From the NCBI GenBank assembly GCA_945862035.1, contig CAMAXB010000055.1:1-12768 (forward strand): 12,768 bases of DNA, written 5' to 3'. The position numbers were made by a program, and so were the translations under genes. Positions 5,946 to 12,453 of the stretch are shown piece by piece. The DNA comes from Opitutus sp. GAS368 (GTDB taxonomy: Bacteria; Verrucomicrobiota; Verrucomicrobiia; Opitutales; Opitutaceae). Positions within the stretch are counted from its first letter, which is position 1, and the number at the start of each line of letters is the position of its first letter. The notes under the pieces are model-generated. The model saw only the letters and a program-made list of their open reading frames with translations. It searched no databases and was not told where the DNA came from.

Positions 5946-7487
5946 ATGTCCTCTCCCGGAATCGTTTATCTCGTCGGTGCGGGTCCTGGTGACCTCGGCC
6001 TCGTCACGTTCCGCGCCAAGGAACTCATTTCGCGGGCGGACGTCCTCGTGTACGACTACCTCGTGCATCCAGAGTTGGTGGCCTGGTGCAAAGTTGGCTG
6101 CGAGGTGCTCTACGTGGGCAAGCAGGCGGGCCGGCACTCCGTTCCGCAGGAGGAGATTGAGGCGCTGCTCGTGCGTCACGCCAAGGCCGGCAAGGTGGTC
6201 GTCCGCCTGAAGGGCGGCGATCCGTTTGTTTTCGGTCGGGGCGGCGAGGAGGCCCGTACGCTGGCCAAGGGCGGCGTACGCTTTGAGGTCGTGCCGGGCG
6301 TGACGGCCGCCCTCGCGGCGGGTGCCTACGCCGGCATCCCGCTGACGCATCGGAACACGAGTTCCTCCCTGATTTTCCTGACGGGCCATGAGGATCCCAA
6401 GAAGCACGAGCTCCAGGTGGACTGGCGGGCCTACGGCGCCCTCAAGAACGCCACGCTCGCGATCTACATGGGCATGGGCCATCTGCGCCATATCCTCTCT
6501 GAACTGGTCGCCGGCGGGCTCCCTGCTTCGACCCCGGCGGCGGCCGTCCAGTGGGCGTCGCTCGGACGTCAGCGCAGCGTGACCGGCACCGCGGCGACCC
6601 TAGCCGACGAGGTGGTGCATGCCGGGCTGGCCGCACCGGCCATTGTGATTGTGGGTGAGGTCGTGAGGCAGCATGAGCAGATCGACTGGTTCGAACAGCT
6701 CCCTCTCTTCGGCCGCCGCGTCGCGATCACGCGCACGCGCGAGCAGGCCAGCGATCTCCGCGACAAGCTGGAGGCGCTCGGCGCCGAGGTGATCGAGCTC
6801 CCGCTCATCCGTATCGTGCCCGAAGTCGCCCGCGAAGAGCTCGTCGACATTTTCACCGAGCTCGGCAGCTACGACTGGATTGTCTTCACCAGTAGTAACG
6901 GCGTGCGCGCGTTCTTCGCCTACTTCTTCAAGGCTTACGATGAGGTCCGCAACCTCGGCATGCTGCGCTTTGCCTGCGTGGGCGATGCCACCCGCCGCGA
7001 AATCGAGAAGTTTCACCTGAAGGTCGAGTGCGTGCCGAAGCTCGCCACCGCGGATGCCCTCGCTGACGCGCTGGTTGCGACCGAGAGCCTTGACAGCGCC
7101 AAGGTGGTGGTTGTGACGGGCAATCTCAACCGGGACGTCCTTGTGCAGAAGCTCGAGGCCGCCGGCGCCATCGTCGACCAGTTGCCGCTCTATCGCACGG
7201 AAAAGACCGACCTGACGGCCGAGCCGGCCGCGGAGGATTTCCGCCTAAAGGGCGCCGACGCCGTCCTCTTCGCCAGTTCGTCCGCCGCCCAGGCGTACGT
7301 GGATCAGGCGGCCGCCCTCGGTCTTTCCGCGAATGCGAAAAAGCCCCTCCTCGGCAGCATCGGCGCGCAGACCAGCGCCACGATGAAGGAGGCCGGCCTG
7401 CCCGTCGACTTCGTCGCCAAAGAGCCCGGCCTCGACCCGCTCGTCGACGCGCTGGTGGCGAAGCTTTCCCGGAAAATCCGCGGTTGA
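5946..7487 (+). CDS. cobA-hemD: Fused uroporphyrinogen-III C-methyltransferase / uroporphyrinogen-III synthase
   Basis: The 513-residue protein joins two enzymes. Residues about 5-245 are the SAM-dependent methyltransferase that converts uroporphyrinogen III to precorrin-2: VGAGPGD (10-16), the RLKGGDPFVFGRGGEE region (KGGDP at 89-93) and VVPGVTAALAAGAY from about 115. Residues about 255-510 are HemD, which closes hydroxymethylbilane with inversion of ring D: the start GRRVAITRTREQ, then DWIVFTSSNGVRAF and FASSSAAQAY near the end. Such fusions are well known in several phyla. Placed directly after hemC, it uses the hemC product first through its C-terminal half and then methylates through its N-terminal half, feeding siroheme or cobalamin. 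The ATG start has no clear Shine-Dalgarno. Identification of both halves is secure. Confidence 0.97.
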   Translation: MSSPGIVYLVGAGPGDLGLVTFRAKELISRADVLVYDYLVHPELVAWCKVGCEVLYVGKQAGRHSVPQEEIEALLVRHAKAGKVVVRLKGGDPFVFGRGGEEARTLAKGGVRFEVVPGVTAALAAGAYAGIPLTHRNTSSSLIFLTGHEDPKKHELQVDWRAYGALKNATLAIYMGMGHLRHILSELVAGGLPASTPAAAVQWASLGRQRSVTGTAATLADEVVHAGLAAPAIVIVGEVVRQHEQIDWFEQLPLFGRRVAITRTREQASDLRDKLEALGAEVIELPLIRIVPEVAREELVDIFTELGSYDWIVFTSSNGVRAFFAYFFKAYDEVRNLGMLRFACVGDATRREIEKFHLKVECVPKLATADALADALVATESLDSAKVVVVTGNLNRDVLVQKLEAAGAIVDQLPLYRTEKTDLTAEPAAEDFRLKGADAVLFASSSAAQAYVDQAAALGLSANAKKPLLGSIGAQTSATMKEAGLPVDFVAKEPGLDPLVDALVAKLSRKIRG

Positions 7488-7495
7488 TGAGGTCA

Positions 7496-7524
7496 GGTCC
7501 GGGCGTCAGAGAGACGCTCGGATC
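7496..7524. terminator. Hairpin between convergent cobA-hemD and vapC
   Basis: GGTCCGGGCGTC (7496-7507) pairs with GACGCTCGGATC (7513-7524) over 12 positions, two of them G-U, around the loop AGAGA. It lies 8 bases after the cobA-hemD stop and covers the last codons and stop of vapC on the other strand, so it could end transcription from both sides. There is no T tract, so a factor-dependent or road-block role is as likely as classical intrinsic termination. Confidence 0.55.
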
Positions 7525-7949
7525 ACATTGACGGCGCGCAGCCCAAAGTGCGCCGCCGCACCCAGAAGATGAAGGTCATTTGAGTGGATTTCCTTGAATC
7601 CCGCCTCGGCTGCCGCGCAGAGATGAAGGCAGTCCGCGGATCGCAATGGGAGATCGGACGGCAGGGTCTGCAGTCTCGCGTGGGCGTGGCGAACGAGCGA
7701 CTCCGTGAGCGGCAGCCAATGCCAATGGCCATTCGCTTGATCCTGCTCGAAGCGGCGGCTGAGCGTTCGGTAGGCAGCGGGGTCGAGGCGGCGCTCCCGT
7801 AGATGCCGGTGAAAAACGGACTGAACTTCCGTGAGGGAAAGGATCAGCGCAGCCCGGCCGGGGCTCGACTCAGCTAGATCGAGCACGGCATCGCTGCCCG
7901 GCTCGCGGAGGTAGCATTTCGCAATGTAGGCGCTGTCGAAATAGATCAT
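7506..7949 (-). CDS. vapC: VapC-type PIN-domain toxin ribonuclease
   Basis: The 147-residue protein shows the acidic residues of a PIN nuclease centre: D5 in IYFDSAYIAK, E41 in SLTEVQSVF, D106 in RSADCLHL and D125 in HSNDLHLLGAA. Such toxins cleave tRNA or rRNA with magnesium when freed from the antitoxin. The start ATG overlaps the antitoxin stop by four bases (ATGA), so the two are translationally coupled, and the antitoxin comes first in the transcript as is usual. The gene is intact and full length for the family. It converges on cobA-hemD, with which it shares the hairpin at the 3' end. The true RNA target cannot be read from sequence. Confidence 0.92.
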   Translation of the reverse strand: MIYFDSAYIAKCYLREPGSDAVLDLAESSPGRAALILSLTEVQSVFHRHLRERRLDPAAYRTLSRRFEQDQANGHWHWLPLTESLVRHAHARLQTLPSDLPLRSADCLHLCAAAEAGFKEIHSNDLHLLGAAAHFGLRAVNVIRASL

Positions 7950-8176
7950 CGCTCGTCGCGATCCGTTGAAATCAGGTCACCGGAATCGACCGCGATGGCC
8001 GGCATCTGCGTCCGGTCCCTTTTCGGAAACGGCTTGCCTACAAGGTGGGCCGCGGTGGCGGGCTGCAGAATGGCAATGGTCTCGCCCCGGTCAGTGACCG
8101 CGACCGGCTGACGGGTTGCGCTCCGGACGTGGTGCCCAGTCCGGGTGTGGAGTTCGCGGATTGAGATCGTCTTCAT
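7946..8176 (-). CDS. Phd/YefM-type antitoxin
   Basis: The 76-residue protein begins MKTISIRELHTRTGHHVRSA and continues QPVAVTDRGETIAILQP, the typical N-terminal DNA-binding fold of Phd/YefM antitoxins (about 1-45). The rest is a charged C-terminal tail (about 46-76) that would wrap and inhibit the PIN toxin. I start it at ATG 8176 because the conserved ISIRE begins there; a longer frame back to 8215 would read through the operator palindrome. No Shine-Dalgarno is present and the likely promoter is very close, so a leaderless or very short-leader transcript is possible. It overlaps vapC by ATGA and is expected to repress its own promoter through the palindrome directly upstream. Confidence 0.9.
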   Translation of the reverse strand: MKTISIRELHTRTGHHVRSATRQPVAVTDRGETIAILQPATAAHLVGKPFPKRDRTQMPAIAVDSGDLISTDRDER

Positions 8177-8177
8177 T

Positions 8178-8215
8178 AATGTGTCCAATGTGACACATTG
8201 CAGTTTCCGGGTCAA
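8178..8215 (-). promoter_or_regulatory. Antitoxin promoter with palindromic operator
   Basis: AATGTGTC-CAATGT-GACACATT (8178-8199) is a perfect palindrome with 8-base arms and 6-base spacer, ending 1 base before the antitoxin ATG. On the minus strand TTGACC (8210-8215) resembles a -35 box, and 17 bases further on CACATT (8187-8192) is a weak -10 inside the palindrome. Binding there would block RNA polymerase, as in self-regulated toxin-antitoxin operons. The operator is read directly from the sequence, the promoter is a guess. Confidence 0.6.
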
Positions 8216-8272
8216 GGGCGAGCGCCGCCCGCCCGCCCGTCGATCTCCGCCCGGCGATCAATTTCCACCCAG

Positions 8273-8359
8273 CCATCAAGTAACCTATTGGGTTACACTC
8301 TGCCCGATCCCAGCGCGAAAGACGGCGGCCATCGTGTAACCCAATAGGTTACTTGATGG
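8273..8359. repeat. 87-bp element with 25-bp perfect inverted ends
   Basis: The left arm 8273-8297 and right arm 8335-8359 are exact reverse complements over 25 bases, separated by a 37-base GC-rich centre. Each arm is itself nearly palindromic: GTAACC-TATTG-GGTTAC. It lies between the divergent antitoxin and aminotransferase genes, 63 bases before the chosen aminotransferase start. No target duplication is visible at its edges. It may be a minimal mobile element, or two operator copies for an unknown repressor. Confidence 0.85.
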
Positions 8360-8422
8360 TTCGAGATGGGAGGAGAAATGGGGTTGGTTTTCGGGGCGTT
8401 CATGTCTTTCGTGGCGTCTGTC

Positions 8423-9517
8423 ATGAAAGTTCCGTTTCTCGATCTCTCGCTCCAGCACAAGGCAATCCGCGACGAGGCGCTGGCCGCGCTCACGGCGACC
8501 TACGACGCTAATCGCTTCTGTCTGGGCAAGGACGTGGAGGACTTCGAAAAGGCCTTTGCTCGCACTCTGGGCTTTCCGCGGGCGCTCGCGCTCAATAGCG
8601 GCACCTCGCCCCTGCACATTGCGGCGATGATTGCGGGCTGGGGCCCGGGGGACGAAGTCATTGCCCCGCCGTTCACCTTCATTTCAACGGTCTGGGGTGT
8701 CAGCTATGTCGGCGCGAGCCCGCGCTTTGTCGACGTCGAGGAGGGTACGTTCAATCTCGATCCCGCCAAGGTCGAGGCTGCCATCACGCCGAAGACCAAG
8801 GGCATCATCGCGGTCCACCTCTTTGGTCAGCCCGCCCGTATCGATGAACTGGCCGCGATCGCGAAGAAGCACGGACTGTTCCTGATCGAGGACTGCGCGC
8901 AGGCGGTCGGCGCGAGTTTCAAGGGCCAGCCCGTCGGTACCTTTGGCGACGCCGGTACGTTCAGCTTTTACCCCACCAAAAACCTCGGCGGGTGTGGCGA
9001 GGGGGGCGCGCTGGTCGCGAAGGATGAGGCCGTGCACACCCAGGCCCGGCACATCCGCGTGCACGGCTCGGATCGTCGGTACTCCCACGACATCATCGGC
9101 GGCAATTTCCGGATGGATGGCTTCCAGGGTGCGTTGCTCAACGTTAAACTCCCGCATCTCGCGACCTGGACCGCCCGCCGTCAGACGGTCGCCGCCCGCT
9201 ACCTAGCGGGCATCCGCCTCGCCGATGTTCGCCTGCCCGAGCAGCCGGCCTACGGAAAGAGCGTCTTTCACCAGTTCACGATCCGCCACCCGCGGCGCGA
9301 TGCCCTGCGTGAGCACCTCGCCAAGCACGAGGTCGGCACGGACCTGATCTACCCCGTGCCCCTGCACCGCCAGAAATGCTACGCCTCTCTCGGCTACGGG
9401 GAAGGCTCCCTTCCGGTGGCCGAAAAGGCCGCGGCGAACTGTGTGAGCCTGCCCATCTTCCCCGAACTCACCGACGCGCAGGTCGATCACGTGATTGCCT
9501 CAGTGAACGCGTTCTGA
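8423..9517 (+). CDS. DegT/DnrJ/EryC1/StrS-type PLP aminotransferase
   Basis: The 364-residue protein is a fold-type I pyridoxal-phosphate enzyme of the sugar aminotransferase family. Marks include VPFLDL at the start, LNSGTSPLH (cofactor phosphate and substrate loop), PPFTFISTVW, the cofactor-binding aspartate in LIEDCAQAVGA, and the Schiff-base lysine K186 in FSFYPTKNLGG. K186 is present, so it is likely an active aminotransferase rather than one of the dehydratase variants, which have histidine at this place. Members usually transfer an amino group to a nucleotide-linked keto sugar for surface polysaccharide or secondary metabolites. No sugar nucleotide genes adjoin it, so the substrate is open. 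The ATG at 8423 is chosen because the family begins close to VPFLDL; upstream ATGs at 8402, 8378 and 8366 are in frame, and none has a good Shine-Dalgarno. Family certain, function open. Confidence 0.93.
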   Translation: MKVPFLDLSLQHKAIRDEALAALTATYDANRFCLGKDVEDFEKAFARTLGFPRALALNSGTSPLHIAAMIAGWGPGDEVIAPPFTFISTVWGVSYVGASPRFVDVEEGTFNLDPAKVEAAITPKTKGIIAVHLFGQPARIDELAAIAKKHGLFLIEDCAQAVGASFKGQPVGTFGDAGTFSFYPTKNLGGCGEGGALVAKDEAVHTQARHIRVHGSDRRYSHDIIGGNFRMDGFQGALLNVKLPHLATWTARRQTVAARYLAGIRLADVRLPEQPAYGKSVFHQFTIRHPRRDALREHLAKHEVGTDLIYPVPLHRQKCYASLGYGEGSLPVAEKAAANCVSLPIFPELTDAQVDHVIASVNAF

Positions 9518-9533
9518 GGATCGCCCCCGGATC

Positions 9534-9653
9534 CGCCCGCGAATCACGCGAATCGGCGCGAATCCGGGCAAGGACAGTTCAGGATCAGCATGCGGCTTGC
9601 AGGGGCCGATTTTCCGTGGGTTGATTGGTGGGGATTCGCGTGATTTGCGGGCA
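9534..9653. repeat. Inverted-repeat element, CGCGAATCA family
   Basis: The left arm CGCCCGCGAATCACGCGAAT (from 9534) and the right arm (9633-9653) are inverted copies matching at 19 of 21 bases. The left arm continues with another CGCGAATC unit, giving the short reiterated pattern seen in the other elements. The centre is about 78 bases. The element occupies the first part of the 309-base gap between the aminotransferase stop and trpF. In the rest (9654-9826) I see nothing I can name, apart from a possible longer N-terminal frame for trpF. Confidence 0.82.
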
Positions 9654-9826
9654 GTTCGGGCGACAGCCGAAGTCAATCCGCCTCCCGACAACCGCTTTGC
9701 CAAGGCGGCTCGATGAAGGGGTTTCAGGCCGGTTGCCGCCCTTGGGGCCTTCGGAGCCCGATTTGCTCGGTTTTCCCGGCGGAAAGGATGCTGGCGTACG
9801 GCGCAGGATTGGCTTCATTCGCGGGG

Positions 9827-10486
9827 ATGATCGATGGGATACGCTTCAAGGTGTGCGGGCTGACGTCGCTGATTGACGCCGAGCTGGCCGACAAGGTCGG
9901 GGCGGACTGCCTCGGCTTCATCTTCCATCCGGAGTCGCCCCGCCGCGTCACGCTGGCCCAGTACGCGGCCATGGCTCCGCGCCTGCCTGCACGACGCAAA
10001 GTCGCCGTCTTTGTCGAGCCCACCCCTGCGGTACTGGCTGAGGCGGTCGCGCTTAAGTTCGATTTTTTTCAGGTCCACTTCCGTCATGACCGGCCCCTGA
10101 CCGAGGTGGTGGCTTGGTCCAAGACGGTCGGAGTAGACCGGCTCTGGCTGGCCCCCAAGCTTCCGCCGGAGGTCGACGCGGACCCGCGGTGGCTGCCGTT
10201 CGCTCGCTATTTCCTGATCGATACCTTTCACGCCGGCTTTGGCGGTTCGGGCAAGTCAGGCGATTGGGGCAAGTTTGCCCGGCAGCAGGCCGCTCAACCC
10301 AAACATGTTTGGATCCTCGCAGGGGGACTCAATCCCGAGAATATCGCGGATGCGCTAACCCGCAGCGGCGCCAAGTTTGTTGACGTCAACAGTGGCGTGG
10401 AGGCCGCGCCGGGCGTCAAGGATACCGAACGCCTCAAGAAGTTCGTGGTTGCTCTCCATCAGGCCCGGACGGCCGCCGCTTCGTGA
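9827..10486 (+). CDS. trpF: Phosphoribosylanthranilate isomerase
   Basis: The 219-residue TIM-barrel enzyme isomerises N-(5-phosphoribosyl)anthranilate in tryptophan synthesis. The general base cysteine is C10 in FKVCGLT, the general acid aspartate D132 in LIDTFHAGFGGSGKSGDW, and the phosphate-binding end reads WILAGGLNPENI and VDVNSGVEAAPGVKD. The glycine loop GGSGKSGDW is a conservative form of the usual GGTGKTFDW. No other trp gene is near, so the pathway is dispersed. ATG 9827 is chosen because it gives a normal length and puts the first strand at the start. In-frame ATGs at 9788 and 9713 would add up to 38 residues without family support. The stop overlaps the start of the next gene (GTGA). 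Confidence 0.95.
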   Translation: MIDGIRFKVCGLTSLIDAELADKVGADCLGFIFHPESPRRVTLAQYAAMAPRLPARRKVAVFVEPTPAVLAEAVALKFDFFQVHFRHDRPLTEVVAWSKTVGVDRLWLAPKLPPEVDADPRWLPFARYFLIDTFHAGFGGSGKSGDWGKFARQQAAQPKHVWILAGGLNPENIADALTRSGAKFVDVNSGVEAAPGVKDTERLKKFVVALHQARTAAAS

Positions 10487-11502
10487 AAGGACGTCTCCTC
10501 CCGATTTTGTGCGGGCTACTCGCATTCGCCGCCGCGTCCGCGTTCGCCGTGCAGACTGACCCTGCGCCGTTCGTTGTCTTCACCCCGGCAGTCGTCGAAT
10601 TACCCTCTGAGCCAGCGGCAGAGGAGGGCGTTGTGGACCCTAACGCGCGTCCGGTCGAGTCCTGGCTGGAGGCGCAAATCGAGCTCTCCCGCCGCGGCTT
10701 CTCCTGCGGGCCCATCGATGGGGTGGGCGGCGCGCAGACCGGCGCCGCGCTCCGCGTCTTCCAGTTGGCGAATGGCCTCGAGCCGAACGGCCGTCTCGAC
10801 ACCGCGACGCTTGCGCTTCTCCAGCTGACGGCACCGGCGTTCTTCGTCCGGTCCCTCTCGGCGGAGGACCTTGCGGCGCTGCAGCCGGTGAGCGCGACCT
10901 GGCTGGGCAAGTCCGAGCAGAGCGCGCTTGCCTTTGAAACTGCGCTGGAGGCTATCGCCGAGCGCTACCACGCCCATCCGAATTTGGTGAAGAGGATGAA
11001 CCCCGAGGTCGATTGGTCCGCCGTTACGTCCAAGACGACCATCACCGTGCCGGCGATTGAGCGGGTCTTTCGCAACATCAAGGCGGCGCGGATCCACATT
11101 CGACTGGAGGCCCGCACGCTGCAGGCACACGACGCCGATGGCGGCTTGATCGCACACTTCCCGGTGAGCATCGCCCGCCGGGTCGACAAGCGCCCGGTCG
11201 GCGAACTCAAGGTCACGGTCATCGCGCCGGACCCCAACTACACCTTCGACCCAGCCGTATTTCCGGAGTCCGACGAGGGCCGTGAGCTCGGCCGCCGGCT
11301 GATCCTCCCGCCGGGCCCAAACAATCCCGTAGGCCTCGCCTGGATCGGCCTTAGCCTGGCAGGCTATGGCATCCACGGTACGCCGATCCCGGAACACGTG
11401 GGCCGGACGGAGTCCCATGGCTGCTTCCGCCTCGCCAACTGGGATGCCCGCGCCTTGCTCGATCTCGCCTGGGTCGGCCTGCCGGTCGTGGTCGAGCCCT
11501 GA
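10483..11502 (+). CDS. Secreted L,D-transpeptidase with peptidoglycan-binding and LysM-like domains
   Basis: The 339-residue precursor begins with a signal peptide (hydrophobic 5-18, probable cleavage after ASAFA at 22). It continues with a peptidoglycan-binding domain (about 59-115, GPIDGVGGAQTGAALRVFQ), a LysM-like stretch (about 148-192, ERYHAHPNLVKRMNP ... TITVP) and a YkuD catalytic domain (about 201-339). The active site is intact: H298 in GIHGTP and the motif S311-H-G-C314. It should act in the periplasm on peptidoglycan, forming 3-3 cross-links or attaching proteins. The GTG start overlaps the trpF stop by four bases and has no Shine-Dalgarno of its own, so it probably depends on ribosomes finishing trpF. 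The partner choice is odd, since no functional link to tryptophan is known. It contrasts with the other transpeptidase-like gene here, which lacks the SHGC histidine. Confidence 0.93.
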   Translation: MKGRLLPILCGLLAFAAASAFAVQTDPAPFVVFTPAVVELPSEPAAEEGVVDPNARPVESWLEAQIELSRRGFSCGPIDGVGGAQTGAALRVFQLANGLEPNGRLDTATLALLQLTAPAFFVRSLSAEDLAALQPVSATWLGKSEQSALAFETALEAIAERYHAHPNLVKRMNPEVDWSAVTSKTTITVPAIERVFRNIKAARIHIRLEARTLQAHDADGGLIAHFPVSIARRVDKRPVGELKVTVIAPDPNYTFDPAVFPESDEGRELGRRLILPPGPNNPVGLAWIGLSLAGYGIHGTPIPEHVGRTESHGCFRLANWDARALLDLAWVGLPVVVEP

Positions 11503-11533
11503 GCGGCTATGATAAATCGAGGGGCGATCCGTC

Positions 11534-11618
11534 TTAACCACAGATGGACACAGATTCATACCGATTCGAAGCGGACAGGCGGGTTTGATCCGTGCCACCT
11601 GTGTTCATCTGTGGTTAA
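11534..11618. repeat. Inverted-repeat element, ACCACAGATG family
   Basis: The left arm TTAACCACAGATGGACACAG (11534-11553) and right arm (11599-11618) are inverted copies with one mismatch in 20 bases, around a 45-base centre. The arms reiterate ACAGATG/ACACAG units. It stands between the secreted transpeptidase gene and the YqhA-like gene, which it precedes by about 100 bases. From memory, sequences of this kind are frequent in Verrucomicrobiota and Planctomycetota genomes; that needs a search. Confidence 0.88.
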
Positions 11619-11716
11619 CATTCCGATGGTCCTATAAATCCGCGCTCGGCTGTCCGAGCGATCATCCGCGGGCTTGCCCTGACCGTGCCATCTGGCAGTT
11701 TTCTCAGGTCATTCCC

Positions 11717-12268
11717 ATGGAATCGTCTCTTCGCCCCCTCGGCCGCATCATCTTTCTCAGCCGGTGGCTGCAGGCTCCCCTGTACATCGGCCTGATCGTG
11801 GCCCAGGTGGTCTACGTCTACCGCTTTCTGGTCGAGCTGTGGCATCTGATCGGGGTCGCCGTTCTGGGCCATGCGGCCCCCGCATCCGTTCCGTCCACGG
11901 TGACGGACCTCGAGACGATCGTCATGCTCACCGTGCTGGGCCTGATCGATGTCGTCATGATCGCCAACCTGCTGATCATGGTGATCGTGGGCGGGTACGA
12001 AACCTTCGTCTCACGCCTCAACCTGCAGGGCCATCCCGACCAGCCGGAGTGGCTGTCGCACGTGAACGCAGGCGTCCTCAAGGTGAAGCTGGCCATGGCG
12101 CTCATCGGCATTTCGTCCATCCACCTACTGAAGACCTTTATTAATGCCGGTGGCCTGACCGACAAGGTCATCCTCTGGCAGGTGGTGATCCATGTTACCT
12201 TCGTCTTCTCTGCGATCGCGCTCGCCTGGATCGATCGCCTGACGCACTCAACGGCAAACAAACACTAG
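11717..12268 (+). CDS. UPF0114 (YqhA-like) inner membrane protein
   Basis: The 183-residue protein has four predicted membrane segments at about 19-41, 67-93, 122-142 and 151-172. The pattern FLSRWLQAPLYIGLI, IANLLIMVIVGGYETFVS, and KLAMALIGISSIHLLKTF is typical of the UPF0114/YqhA family, whose biochemical role is unknown. The start ATG 11717 fits the family N-terminus; an in-frame ATG at 11585 would lie inside the inverted repeat and is not supported. No partner gene adjoins. The TAG stop is directly followed by an inverted-repeat element. Family sure, function unknown. Confidence 0.92.
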   Translation: MESSLRPLGRIIFLSRWLQAPLYIGLIVAQVVYVYRFLVELWHLIGVAVLGHAAPASVPSTVTDLETIVMLTVLGLIDVVMIANLLIMVIVGGYETFVSRLNLQGHPDQPEWLSHVNAGVLKVKLAMALIGISSIHLLKTFINAGGLTDKVILWQVVIHVTFVFSAIALAWIDRLTHSTANKH

Positions 12269-12445
12269 GAGATTTTCGATTTCCGAACTTTGAATTTCGA
12301 TTTCGGAGGAGGCTGGCGGGAGCGGGGCGCCGCTGGCGAGGACGCGAAGGCGGCGACAGTTGCACCGTCCGACAGGAGTCGGCGCGCTTCCGCCACTGCT
12401 CCCCTCAGGAAAATCGAAATTCGAAATTCGAAAATCGAAAATCCC
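12268..12445. repeat. Inverted-repeat element, CGAATTTCGA family, copy 2
   Basis: The left arm (12268-12304, beginning GGAGATTTTCGATTTCCG) and the right arm (12409-12445, ending CGAAAATCGAAAATCCC) are imperfect inverted copies with the same reiterated TTTCGAA unit as copy 1 at 1353-1489. The centre is longer (about 104 bases), GC-rich and different from that of copy 1. It again lies between convergent genes: the left arm starts at the last base of the YqhA-like stop and the right arm ends 8 bases from the stop of the minus-strand gene. Confidence 0.85.
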
Positions 12446-12453
12446 GAATCCAC

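Noticed and set aside
8273..8359. Element read as a remnant of a second toxin-antitoxin gene
   Set aside because: The 37-base centre encodes nothing recognisable; the idea stays a hypothesis under the findings.
10600..11598. Minus-strand open frame opposite the secreted transpeptidase
   Set aside because: Arg/Gly-rich shadow without family features; the plus-strand gene has a signal peptide and catalytic motif.
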